Positions 16,730 through 24,822 of a stretch of 64,000 bases of DNA are shown one piece after another. This DNA comes from Brachybacterium kimchii. Its GTDB lineage: Bacteria > Actinomycetota > Actinomycetes > Actinomycetales > Dermabacteraceae. Positions within the stretch are counted from its first letter, which is position 1. Each line of letters starts with the position of its first letter. Position numbers and translations under genes: made by a program. Below the pieces are notes generated by a model. That model worked only from the letters and a program-made list of their open reading frames with translations. It was not told where the DNA came from and did no database searches. Location of the stretch: contig NZ_CP097218.1 in NCBI RefSeq assembly GCF_023373525.1, forward strand, positions 1,612,001 to 1,676,000, written 5' to 3'.

Positions 16730-17755
16730 ATGTCGAACGCGCATCCCGATCCGCTCTCCGGCCCCACGACCGGCGCCGACGCGCCCGATCCCGCCGCGGT
16801 CTCCGCCGCGCTGCTCGACCTGCTGGACCTGCGCACGCTGGAGGCCGACGGATCCGACGGGTCCCACGGGTCCACCGGGACCGGGGGCTCCGGAGTTCCC
16901 GGCACTCCCGGCGCGGCCGGAGGAGCGAGCGCGGCCGGAGGAGGGAGCGCGGCCGTCTTCGAGGGCGACACGCGCCCCCAGCCCGGCGGGCACGTCTTCG
17001 GCGGGCAGGTGATGGGCCAGGCCGTCGTCGCCGTGGGCCGCACCGTCCCCGAGACCCGGCACATCCACTCGATGTACTCCTACTTCCTGGCCCCGGGCGA
17101 TCCGCACCAGCCGATCCGCTTCAGCGTCGACGCGCTGCGCGACGGCGGCTCCTTCTCGGTGCGCCGCGTGCTCGCGACACAGGGCGAGCGCACGATCCTC
17201 GCGATGACGGCGTCGTTCCAGGAGGTGCAGGACGGCCTGCAGCACCAGGACCGCGCCCCCCAGGCACCGGACCCCGAGGGTCTGCCCACCACGGCCGAGG
17301 TCCTCGCCGGGATCGACCATCCCGTGGCCCGCTACTGGGCGACCCAGCGGCCGATCGACATCCGCCACGTCACCGACCCGATCTACCTGCGGCCCGACGG
17401 CTCGGGCGCCGAGTCCCAGATGCTGTGGATGCGGGTCCTCACGCCGATCGAGGCGGACCCGCTGGTGCACGACGCGATCCTCGCGTTCGCGAGCGACTAC
17501 ACGCCCTTCGAGCCGATCCTGCGCCGCCAGGGTCTGAGCTGGGTGACGCCGGGCCTGCGGATGGCGACGATCGACCATGCGATCTGGTGGCACCAGCACG
17601 TGGACGCCGGCGAGTGGCTGCTGTACGTGCAGCGCTCCCCCTCGGCATCGGGCGGGCGCGGCCTCACCCAGGGCGAGATGTTCGCGCGCGACGGCTCCCT
17701 GGTCGCGACCATCACCCAGGAGGGCATGATCCGCACCGGGGCCGACCGCCGCTGA
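16730..17755 (+). CDS. Acyl-CoA thioesterase II (TesB-like)
   Basis: This 341-aa double-hotdog thioesterase hydrolyses medium- and long-chain acyl-CoA. Family landmarks are GGHVFGGQVMGQAVVAVGRTV in the first hotdog, the SMYSYFLAPGDPHQPIRF strand, and SLDHAIWWH-like ATIDHAIWWHQHVDAGEWLLY in the second. The catalytic Asp is in the last. A Gly/Ser/Thr/Ala-rich, collagen-like insert (about residues 41-74) interrupts the first hotdog between LDLRTLEAD and VFEGDTRPQ, which lie next to each other in ordinary TesB. The start is ATG 16730, with a leaderless promoter. It ends convergent to the sugar-binding protein gene, 23 bp away. Confidence 0.9.
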   Translation: MSNAHPDPLSGPTTGADAPDPAAVSAALLDLLDLRTLEADGSDGSHGSTGTGGSGVPGTPGAAGGASAAGGGSAAVFEGDTRPQPGGHVFGGQVMGQAVVAVGRTVPETRHIHSMYSYFLAPGDPHQPIRFSVDALRDGGSFSVRRVLATQGERTILAMTASFQEVQDGLQHQDRAPQAPDPEGLPTTAEVLAGIDHPVARYWATQRPIDIRHVTDPIYLRPDGSGAESQMLWMRVLTPIEADPLVHDAILAFASDYTPFEPILRRQGLSWVTPGLRMATIDHAIWWHQHVDAGEWLLYVQRSPSASGGRGLTQGEMFARDGSLVATITQEGMIRTGADRR

Positions 17756-17778
17756 CGCGCGGCGCGCACCTCAGCGCG

Positions 17779-19122
17779 TCACTTCATCGCCTCGTTGCCG
17801 GCCTTCTGCGCCTCCGGGAGGCCGTCCTTCGCGCTCTTGCGGCCGATGAAGATCTCCTGGAACACGGGCATCGCCGCGGTGAGCCCGGCGTTCGCCTTGG
17901 CACCGGTGTCGGCCGGGGCCGGATCCTTCGCGGCGTCGATGAAGACGCTCACGTCCTGGCCCTTGTCCTTCCAGTAGTCCACGAAGGTGTCCTGGACGTC
18001 GCTGTTGCCCGGGAAGGACACGCCCATCTCGCCGAAGGGCCGCTGTCCGTCGGCGCTGCCCAGCCAGGTCAGCAGCTTCGCGATGCCCTCCTGCTGGTCG
18101 TCGTCGGCCTTCGCGTTCCCCACGGCGACCACGCCATGGACCAGGGACTTCGCGCCCGCCGGGCCGGCGACCATCGGGGCGATGCCCCACTCGAAGCTGT
18201 CGCCCACGGCCTCGTCGATCGCGCTCAGGCTGTAGGGGCCGGACTGGAACAGGGCGAGCTTGCCCTGGGCGAACATGTCGCGGCAGAGGTCGCCGTTCTC
18301 GTTGGTGTCGGCCGCGTCGGGCGCGATCTGGTCCTTGTTCACGAGGTCCGCGAGGTACTGGAAGGTCGCGATGCCCTCCTTGGAGGCGAAGGCGTACTGG
18401 TCCTTGTCGTTCTCCCAGTCCGCTCCGTTCGAGGCGAGGAACGGGCCGATGATCGCCTGGCGGTCGCACGAGGAGTTGAAGCCGAACCGGCTGCGGGAGT
18501 CCGCGTCGAAGCCCTTGTCGCCGGGGTGGCGGTCCTCCTTGTCGACCGTGAGGGCCTTGCCCGCCTCGCGCAGCGGGTCGGAGTCCTTGGAGGGGTCGAA
18601 GGAGAGGTCCGTCGGATCGATCTTCTCGGCGTCCAGCAGATCCTTGTTGTAGAACAGCGCGATCGAGTCCCACAGCTGCGGGACTCCCCAGAGCTTCCCG
18701 TCACGGGTGTAGAGGTCGACGACGGCCTTCTGCCACTGGTCCTTGTCGACGCCGTCGACCACATCGTCGATCGCGACGAGGTTCCCGGCCTCCTGGAACT
18801 GCACGTAGTTCGCGGAGTTCATGAGGTAGACGTCCGGGGCGTCGCCGCTCGCGACGTCCAGGGGCAGCTTCGTCCAGTAGTCGTCCCAGGCCACGACGTC
18901 GATGCTCACCTTCCACCCGGAGTCCTTCTCGAAGGCCTCGAAGGACTTCTCGTAGGCGGCCTTGGCGGTGTCGTCCCAGAGGCGGAAGGTGAGGGACTTG
19001 CCGCCCTTGCCGGAGCCGGAGCCGGATCCTGAGTCGCCCGAGCCCGAGGGCGAGCAGGCCGCGGCGGCCCCCGCGGCGCCTGTCGCGGCGAGGGCGGAGA
19101 TCATACGGCGTCGACTGATCAT
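17779..19122 (-). CDS. Sugar ABC transporter substrate-binding lipoprotein (CUT1)
   Basis: This 447-aa extracellular solute-binding protein (family 1, MalE/UgpB-like) is anchored as a lipoprotein. The N-terminus SRRRMISAL resembles a Tat signal, and the lipobox ends at C23 (GAAAAC), followed by a Ser/Gly linker. WGVPQLWDSIALFYNKDLLD and FAQGKLALFQSGPYSL are typical of CUT1 binding proteins. ATG 19122 has AAGGA 6 bases upstream. It is the last gene after the two permeases, 161 bases from the second, with a separate promoter-like region and hairpin in that gap. The sugar ligand is unknown. Confidence 0.92.
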   Translation of the reverse strand: MISRRRMISALAATGAAGAAAACSPSGSGDSGSGSGSGKGGKSLTFRLWDDTAKAAYEKSFEAFEKDSGWKVSIDVVAWDDYWTKLPLDVASGDAPDVYLMNSANYVQFQEAGNLVAIDDVVDGVDKDQWQKAVVDLYTRDGKLWGVPQLWDSIALFYNKDLLDAEKIDPTDLSFDPSKDSDPLREAGKALTVDKEDRHPGDKGFDADSRSRFGFNSSCDRQAIIGPFLASNGADWENDKDQYAFASKEGIATFQYLADLVNKDQIAPDAADTNENGDLCRDMFAQGKLALFQSGPYSLSAIDEAVGDSFEWGIAPMVAGPAGAKSLVHGVVAVGNAKADDDQQEGIAKLLTWLGSADGQRPFGEMGVSFPGNSDVQDTFVDYWKDKGQDVSVFIDAAKDPAPADTGAKANAGLTAAMPVFQEIFIGRKSAKDGLPEAQKAGNEAMK

Positions 19123-19175
19123 GGCGGGTCCTTCCGGAGGGCGGGCTCGAGCGGTTCGGCGGGCGGACGCGGCGT

Positions 19176-19238
19176 GCGCCCGACGGGTCGGGCGCGGTGG
19201 TCTCCCGCCGATCCGCCCATTGTGCCCCGATCCGCCCG
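19176..19238 (-). promoter_or_regulatory. Internal promoter and hairpin before the sugar-binding protein gene
   Basis: On the minus strand a CACAAT -10 box (19219-19224) is flanked on both sides by the direct repeat GGGCGGATCGG (19228-19238 and 19208-19218). Downstream of it an 8-bp hairpin, GCGCCCGA/TCGGGCGC (19176-19195), lies in the leader. This could give the binding protein its own regulated, stabilised transcript. Confidence 0.45.
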
Positions 19239-19283
19239 ACGAGCCGGGACCATTCCGACCTCCGAGGACACCGGGCGTCATGC

Positions 19284-20117
19284 TCAGCGCAGAGTGCTCG
19301 CGCCGATCGACCGGGTGATCTGGCGCTGGAAGATCACGAACAGCGCGATGAGCGGGAGCATCGCGAGGGTCGTCGCGGCCATCACCAGGGTCCAGTTGCT
19401 CGAGTACTGCGACTGCAGGGCCGAGGTCGCCACGGTGACCGTCTGCCATGTCGGCCCCGAGGTGATGATCAGCGGCCACATGAAGCTGTTCCAGTGGGTG
19501 ACGACCGTGATCAGCACGAGGGTGACGATGATGGGACGGTTCAGCGGGATCACGAGGTTCCACAGCAGGCGCAGGGTGCCCGCGCCGTCCAGGCGCATGG
19601 CGTCCATGAGCTCGGTGGACATGCCGCGGAAGTTCTCGCGCAGCAGGAAGATCGCGTACGGGCTGCCCAGCACGAAGGGCAGCACGAGCGCCCAGAACGT
19701 GTTGCGCATCCCCGCCTCGCTCATCATCAGGTACAGCGGCACCACCACCACGACCTGCGGCACCATGAGCGTCGCGACGTACACCCAGAACAGCAGGTCG
19801 CGGCCGGGGAACCGCAGCAGCGCGAAGGCGTAGGCGGCGAGCACGGAGAACACCATCTGCCCCACGAGGATCACGGCCACCATCTGCACGGTGACCACGA
19901 GCGGGGTGACGAAGCCGCCCTCGGAGGTGGTGAACAGGGAGGTGAAGTTCTCGAGGGTGAGCGGTGAGGGCAGGGCCAGCGGCCCGTCCTGGACGAATTG
20001 GCGGGGCGTCTTCAGGGCCGTGATCACCGACAGCGCGAACGGCGCGAGGGTGAGCAGGACGGCGATCAGCAGGACCGCGTAGGTCGCGGCCAGGGACAGG
20101 GGTCGGCGTGCGTGCAT
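19284..20117 (-). CDS. Sugar ABC transporter permease (MalG-like)
   Basis: This 277-aa CUT1 inner-membrane permease has six transmembrane helices. The EAA loop that docks the ATPase is DAMRLDGAGTLRLLWNLVIP near residue 175. ATG 20117 is preceded by AGGAGG. It lies 12 bases downstream of the first permease and is presumably co-transcribed with it. No ATPase gene is nearby; CUT1 systems in actinobacteria commonly share an MsiK-type ATPase encoded elsewhere. Confidence 0.92.
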   Translation of the reverse strand: MHARRPLSLAATYAVLLIAVLLTLAPFALSVITALKTPRQFVQDGPLALPSPLTLENFTSLFTTSEGGFVTPLVVTVQMVAVILVGQMVFSVLAAYAFALLRFPGRDLLFWVYVATLMVPQVVVVVPLYLMMSEAGMRNTFWALVLPFVLGSPYAIFLLRENFRGMSTELMDAMRLDGAGTLRLLWNLVIPLNRPIIVTLVLITVVTHWNSFMWPLIITSGPTWQTVTVATSALQSQYSSNWTLVMAATTLAMLPLIALFVIFQRQITRSIGASTLR

Positions 20118-20129
20118 CGGGGTCCTCCT

Positions 20130-20993
20130 TCAGCTCAGGTCGTAGGTGATGCGGCGGCCGAAGTACCGCTGCTGGGCGACGGTGATCACGACCAGCAGGA
20201 GGAACAGCACCACCGCGACGGCGCTCGCCTTCCCCACGGCGAAGGAGTCGAAGGCCTGGTTGTAGATGAGCGAGGCGATCACCTCGGTGCGGTGCTCGGG
20301 TCCGCCGCCCGTGAGCGCGTAGACCATGTCGAACACCTGGAAGCTCGCGACCACCTGGGTGACGCCCAGGAAGAAGGTCGTGGGCCGCAGCAGCGGGATC
20401 GTCATGAAGCGCAGCTGCTGGAAGGGGCTCGCCCCGTCGATGCGCGCTGCCTCGTAGATGGTGTCGGGGATGCGGGCGAGCCCTGCCTGGAAGAACAGGG
20501 AAACGTACCCCACCTGCTGCCAGATCGCGACGAAGGCGACCGCGGGCAGCGCGAGCATCGGCGAGGTCAGCCATTCCACGCGCACCCCGAGCAGGGCGTT
20601 CAGCGCACCCGTCGAGGGCTGGAAGATCCACTTCCACACCACGCCCAGGGCGAGCGGCGCGCACACCCACGGGATCACCACGATCACCCGCACGAGCGTG
20701 GACCCGGGCACGGCGCGCACGAGCTGCGTGGCGAGCACGAGGCCGAGGGCGAGGGTCACGGGCACCGCGATGACCGTGAAGAGCACCGTGACGACCAGCG
20801 AGTTCAGCAGTGCTCCGCCACTGAGCAGATCCGCGTAGTTCGCCAGCCCCACGAACTCGCGGGTGCCGATGAGGTCCCAGCGGAACAGGGAGACGACGAA
20901 GGCGAGCAGCACCGGCAGCAGCAGGAAGGCGGTCACGCCGATGAGGCTGGGGGCGAGCAGGAGGTAGCCGACCACGGGCGAACGGGGACGCAT
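20130..20993 (-). CDS. Sugar ABC transporter permease (MalF-like)
   Basis: This 287-aa CUT1 permease begins MRPRSPVVGYLLLAPSLIG, a standard cytosolic tail and first helix. Six helices are visible, and the EAA loop is YEAARIDGASPFQQLRFMTIP. ATG 20993 was chosen over the in-frame GTG at 21095 for three reasons. A CATACT -10 box ends 6 bases upstream of ATG 20993. The GTG lies beside a large hairpin and lacks a Shine-Dalgarno. The extra 34 residues would be an internal DNA-level repeat (PVDDNHDNGSA twice). It is the first gene of the sugar importer. Confidence 0.88.
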   Translation of the reverse strand: MRPRSPVVGYLLLAPSLIGVTAFLLLPVLLAFVVSLFRWDLIGTREFVGLANYADLLSGGALLNSLVVTVLFTVIAVPVTLALGLVLATQLVRAVPGSTLVRVIVVIPWVCAPLALGVVWKWIFQPSTGALNALLGVRVEWLTSPMLALPAVAFVAIWQQVGYVSLFFQAGLARIPDTIYEAARIDGASPFQQLRFMTIPLLRPTTFFLGVTQVVASFQVFDMVYALTGGGPEHRTEVIASLIYNQAFDSFAVGKASAVAVVLFLLLVVITVAQQRYFGRRITYDLS

Positions 20994-20999
20994 CGGACC

Positions 21000-21005
21000 A
21001 GTATG
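21000..21005 (-). promoter_or_regulatory. Leaderless -10 box of the MalF-like permease
   Basis: CATACT on the minus strand ends 6 bases before ATG 20993, with no Shine-Dalgarno between. It decides the start codon of the permease. Confidence 0.55.
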
Positions 21006-21017
21006 ACGCCCGCGGCG

Positions 21018-21093
21018 GGCGCTCCCGTTGTCATGGTCGTCGTCGACCGGCGTGCCGCCGGCGCTCCCGTTGTCATGGTTGTCGTCGACCGGC
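21018..21093. repeat. 34-bp direct repeat upstream of the sugar permease operon
   Basis: Two copies, 21018-21051 and 21060-21093, differ at one base and are offset by exactly 42 bp (four helical turns). Each contains GGCGCTCCCGTTGTCATGG. They sit upstream of the leaderless promoter and could be tandem regulator sites. If the distant GTG start is real, they would instead be coding. Confidence 0.75.
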
Positions 21094-21097
21094 ACAT

Positions 21098-21135
21098 AGC
21101 GGCTCTCTCTGCCACATATGGCAGAGAGAGCCGCT
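21098..21135. repeat. Dispersed palindrome, family A copy 2
   Basis: Perfect 17-bp arms (21098-21114 and 21119-21135) with loop CATA share the core CTCTCTGCC and CATATGGCAGAGAG with copy 1 at 4793-4832. It lies downstream of glgP (minus strand) and upstream of the sugar permeases, so it may terminate glgP. Bases 21136-21237 show nothing else. Confidence 0.75.
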
Positions 21136-21237
21136 GTACACCCCTCCGTGACACGGTCCCGCTCGCCGCACCGCCTCCAGGAGAGCAGAGCTCGGCCGGC
21201 CGGCCCCTTCGTGCGAAGCGCGGCGTCGCCGCCGGGC

Positions 21238-23880
21238 TCAGGCGGTGACGACGAGGCCGAGCTCGGCGGGCGAGGCGAGCACCCGGTGGCGGGGCACCAC
21301 GCGCACGTTCACGCCCAGCTCGCCCGGGCGGGCGAGGGTGAAGGACGCGGACCAGCGGGCCGCTCCCCCGTCGTCCGCACCGATTCCTGCACTCGCCCCG
21401 GCACCCGACGCCGCCCCTGCTGCCGCTTCTGCGCCGGCACCCGGGCGCAGCGGGATCAGCTGCGGCGACTCGATCTCACCGTCGGGGCCGACGGGGCCCA
21501 CGAGCGCCTCGACCTCGACGTCGTGCTCGCCGAGCCCGGCGAGGTCGACGGCTGCCGAGAGCGTGATCTCGGCGCCCGTGGGCACGAGGCCCTCGCTGCG
21601 TCCGCCCTCGATGCGGACGTCGCGCACGCCGATGCGGTCGAAGGCGTCGGAGACGCGGGCCTTCCAGGCCGTGTACTCGTCGGCGAGCGCGGGGTCGTCG
21701 GCGAAGGCCTCGGCCGCACCCGCTGCGGGCAGGTACAGCTCGGTGACGTAGTCGCGGACCATGCGGGCGGCGGTGATCTGCGGGGCGATCCGCACCAGGG
21801 AGGTGCGCACGCGGTCGCACCAGCCGTGGCGCATGCCCTCGGCATCGACGTCGTGGAAGAGGGGCGCGATCTCGTGCTCGAGGATCTCGTAGAGGGCGTC
21901 GGACTCGAGCCGGTCCCGCTCGCCCTGGTCCTCGACGTGGGCGGTGGGGATCGTCCAGCCGGCCTCGTCGTCGTTCATCTCGTCCCACCAGCCGTCGGAG
22001 ATCGAGAAGGTGAGGCCGCCGTTGAGCACCGCCTTCATGCCGGAGGTGCCGGAGGCCTCCTCGGGGCGGATGGGGTTGTTCAGCCACACGTCGCAGCCGG
22101 CCACGAGCACGGAGGCCATGGTGATGTCGTAGTCGGGAAGGAAGACGATCCGGTGGCGCACGCCGGCCTCGTCGGCGAAGCGCACCATCTGCTGGAGGAA
22201 CTCCTTGCCGGGGACGTCGGCCGGATGGGACTTGCCGGCGATGACGAACTGCACGGGGCGCTCGGGGTCCAGGAGGATGCGCCGCAGGCGCTCGGGATCG
22301 CGCAGCATGAGGGTCAGGCGCTTGTAGGTGGAGACGCGGCGGGCGAAGCCGATGGTCAGCGCGTCCGGGTCGAGGACCTCCTGGGTCCAGCCGAGCTCGG
22401 CGTCGTCGGCCCCGCGCTGCAGCCACGAGGCGCGCAGACGCTCGCGCACCATCGTCACCAGCTCGCCGCGCAGCTGGTCGCGCACGGCCGTGAGCTCGTG
22501 GTCGCCGAGCGTCGCCAGCGGGCTCCAGTCCGACAGCGCCGAGATGTCGACGTCCCCGAGGACCTTCTTGTACAGGTCGTCCATCGCGCGCGAGGTCCAG
22601 GTGCGGCGGTGCACGCCGTTGGTGATCGAGGTGATCGGCACCTCGGCGACGTCGAAGCCCGGGTACAGGGAGCGGAACATGCTGCGCGAGACGGCGCCGT
22701 GGAGCTTCGCGACGCCGTTGGAGCGCTGGGCAAGGCGCAGGCCCATGTGGGCCATGTTGAAGACCTCGCCGCCGTCCTCGAGGCCCAGGGCGAGGGCCGC
22801 CTCGACGGGCAGGCCGCCGACGAGGCGGGAGATGCCGGACTCGTCGGCGTCCAGCACGCGCCGCAACTCCCCGACGTCGAAACGGTCGATGCCGGCGGGC
22901 ACGGGGGTGTGCGTGGTGAAGACGGTGCCGGCGCGGACCTCGGTCAGGGCCTCGTCGAAGCTGCGGCCGCGCTGCATGATCCGGCCGACGCGCTCGAGCC
23001 CGGAGAAGCCCGCGTGGCCTTCGTTGAGGTGGAAGACCTCGGGGGCGGGGAAGGCGCCGGTCTCGCTGAACGCGGCGACGGCGCGCACGCCGCCCACGCC
23101 CAGCACGATCTCCTGGAGGATCCGGTGGTCGTGGTCGCCGCCGTAGAGACGGTCGGTGATCGCCCGCGACTCCTCGTCGTTCTCCTCGACGTCTGTGTCC
23201 AGGAGGAGCAGGGGCACGCGTCCCACCTGCACCTTCCACACGGCGATGTGCACCTCGCGGCCGCCGGGGAGGGCCACCGAGACGGTCAGCGGCTCGCCGG
23301 CGGCGTCGACGACGGGCTCGACCGGAAGGTCCGCGGGATCGTTCAGGCGGTAGCTCTCGCGCTGCCAGCCGTCGCGGTCCAGGCTCTGGGAGAAGTAGCC
23401 CCACTGGTAGAGCAGCCCGACGGCGACCAGCGGGACGCCCAGGTCCGAGGCCGACTTCAGATGATCGCCGGCGAGGATCCCGAGGCCTCCCGAGTAGATC
23501 GGCAGCGTGGGGGTGATGCCGAACTCCATGGAGAAGTAGGCGACGGCCGGGGTGCGCTCCCCGTCGGCCCCCTGGGTGGGCACGGTGCGCTGGAACCAGC
23601 GGCCGGAGTCGAGGTAGGTGCGCAGGTCGCCGATCTCGGCGCGCATCCTGGCGAGGTAGTCCTCGTCGCCGGCAATCTGCGCGAGCCGACTCGCGGGCAC
23701 GAGGGGGAGCATCGCGATCGGGCTGCCGCCGCTCGCGGCGAAGGCCTCCGGATCGAGGTCCTGGAAGAGGGCGAGGGTCTGCCTGCGCCACGACCAGCGC
23801 AGGTTCATCGCGAGGGTGCGCAGCGGCTCGAGCGCGGCGGGCAGATCGGAGGCGACCGTGAAGGTGGCGGCAGGCTTCAT
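21238..23880 (-). CDS. glgP: Alpha-glucan (glycogen) phosphorylase
   Basis: This 880-aa PLP-dependent phosphorylase releases glucose-1-phosphate from glycogen or maltodextrin in the cytosol. It belongs to the bacterial GlgP group with an N-terminal DUF3417 domain (residues 1-115). Landmarks are YFSMEFGI, SGGLGILAGDHLKSASDLG, FHLNEGHAGF, FTTHTPVPAGIDRF and the PLP-lysine motif EASGTSGMKAVLNGG. The C-terminus carries an Ala/Gly-rich insert (about residues 820-850) before a final beta segment. ATG 23880 follows a TACTCT -10 box by 7 bases without a Shine-Dalgarno. Its neighbourhood with a CUT1 sugar importer suggests carbohydrate storage and use. Confidence 0.95.
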   Translation of the reverse strand: MKPAATFTVASDLPAALEPLRTLAMNLRWSWRRQTLALFQDLDPEAFAASGGSPIAMLPLVPASRLAQIAGDEDYLARMRAEIGDLRTYLDSGRWFQRTVPTQGADGERTPAVAYFSMEFGITPTLPIYSGGLGILAGDHLKSASDLGVPLVAVGLLYQWGYFSQSLDRDGWQRESYRLNDPADLPVEPVVDAAGEPLTVSVALPGGREVHIAVWKVQVGRVPLLLLDTDVEENDEESRAITDRLYGGDHDHRILQEIVLGVGGVRAVAAFSETGAFPAPEVFHLNEGHAGFSGLERVGRIMQRGRSFDEALTEVRAGTVFTTHTPVPAGIDRFDVGELRRVLDADESGISRLVGGLPVEAALALGLEDGGEVFNMAHMGLRLAQRSNGVAKLHGAVSRSMFRSLYPGFDVAEVPITSITNGVHRRTWTSRAMDDLYKKVLGDVDISALSDWSPLATLGDHELTAVRDQLRGELVTMVRERLRASWLQRGADDAELGWTQEVLDPDALTIGFARRVSTYKRLTLMLRDPERLRRILLDPERPVQFVIAGKSHPADVPGKEFLQQMVRFADEAGVRHRIVFLPDYDITMASVLVAGCDVWLNNPIRPEEASGTSGMKAVLNGGLTFSISDGWWDEMNDDEAGWTIPTAHVEDQGERDRLESDALYEILEHEIAPLFHDVDAEGMRHGWCDRVRTSLVRIAPQITAARMVRDYVTELYLPAAGAAEAFADDPALADEYTAWKARVSDAFDRIGVRDVRIEGGRSEGLVPTGAEITLSAAVDLAGLGEHDVEVEALVGPVGPDGEIESPQLIPLRPGAGAEAAAGAASGAGASAGIGADDGGAARWSASFTLARPGELGVNVRVVPRHRVLASPAELGLVVTA

Positions 23881-23887
23881 GGGGCCG

Positions 23888-23893
23888 AGAGTA
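23888..23893 (-). promoter_or_regulatory. Leaderless -10 box of glgP
   Basis: TACTCT on the minus strand ends 7 bases before ATG 23880; no Shine-Dalgarno is present. Confidence 0.5.
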
Positions 23894-24062
23894 CAGGCGG
23901 AATCGGACACCGATCACCACGCGTCAGCGCGTCGGCTACCCCGTGTCACCTGCATGACCGAAACTGGATGCCGAGCGTGCACCCGCGCGAGCGCCCGGAT
24001 GGCCCTCGTCCCTGCCTCCTCGGCCCACAGTCCCCAGTCCCCAGTCCCGAAGGAGCCCCTCC

Positions 24063-24668
24063 ATGTCGATCCCGCTTCCGCTGCCGACCCTCACCCTGCA
24101 CGGGCGGCTCGTGGACCTCGTGCCGCTGAGCCACGATCTCCTCGCGGGTCTGCAGGACGCGGTGGCCGACGGCGAGCTGTGGTCCACCTGGTACACCCCG
24201 ATCCCCCGCCCCGAGGACATGGCCGAGGAGATCGACCGGCGCCTCGCGCTGCGCGAGGAGGGCACGATGCTGCCGTTCACGACGATCCGGCGGGCCGACG
24301 GCCTGGTGCTGGGGATGACCACGTTCATGAACATCGACCCCACGGTGCCGCGCGTGGAGATCGGCTCGACCTGGAACCGCGCCTCCGTCCACGGCACCGG
24401 CACGAACCCCGACTCGAAGGCGCTGCTGTTCGCCCATGCCTTCGAGCAGTGGGAGGTGGAGGCGGTGCGCTTCCGCACGCATCGGGCGAACCAGCAGTCC
24501 CGCGCGGCGATCGAGCGTCTGGGCGCGGAGCTCGAGGGGATCCTGCGCGCCGATTCCCGCGACGGCTTCGGGATCGTGCGCGACACCGCCCAGTTCAGCG
24601 TGCTCGCCCGGGACTGGCCGATGGTCCGCGCGACCCTCGAGCACCGGGTGCGCCGGCACCTGGGCTGA
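24063..24668 (+). CDS. GNAT-family N-acetyltransferase
   Basis: This 201-aa acetyltransferase of the RimJ/RimL-like GNAT group (Acetyltransf_3) transfers acetyl from acetyl-CoA to an amino group. Visible features are the beta hairpin LVPLSHDLLAGL, the core strand PRVEIGSTWNRASVHGTGTNPDSK with the acetyl-CoA loop, and the conserved helix AVRFRTHRANQQSRAAIERLGAELEG, cited in part. AAGGAG lies 7 bases before ATG 24063. The target is unknown; it stands alone between glgP and ettA. Confidence 0.85.
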   Translation: MSIPLPLPTLTLHGRLVDLVPLSHDLLAGLQDAVADGELWSTWYTPIPRPEDMAEEIDRRLALREEGTMLPFTTIRRADGLVLGMTTFMNIDPTVPRVEIGSTWNRASVHGTGTNPDSKALLFAHAFEQWEVEAVRFRTHRANQQSRAAIERLGAELEGILRADSRDGFGIVRDTAQFSVLARDWPMVRATLEHRVRRHLG

Positions 24669-24725
24669 CGCGAGGCGGCGATGCCCGCGTCCCGCGCACG
24701 CGGTGCGCCCGTCGCCGACGCATCC

Positions 24726-24773
24726 CATGCACGACGCCCCCTGCAGAGCGATCTGCAGGGGGCGTCGTGCATG
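24726..24773. terminator. Convergent-gene hairpin, 22-bp perfect stem
   Basis: The arms 24726-24747 and 24752-24773 are perfectly complementary with loop GCGA. It sits between the convergent GNAT and ettA genes, 57 and 49 bases from their stops. There is no U-tract. Its strength and position suggest bidirectional termination. Confidence 0.75.
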
Positions 24774-24822
24774 CCGGCGGGGCCGGGGTCGTCGGACCGG
24801 GTCCGACCGAGCCCGGCCGCGC

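Noticed and set aside
17779..20670. A fused 963-aa permease and binding-protein reading frame
   Set aside because: The open frame runs backwards through the permease in the wrong frame. The binding protein has its own lipoprotein signal, ATG 19122 and Shine-Dalgarno.
20994..21095. Extended N-terminus of the MalF-like permease from GTG 21095
   Set aside because: The extra residues are a translated DNA repeat, the GTG has no Shine-Dalgarno and touches a hairpin, while ATG 20993 has a correctly spaced -10 box.
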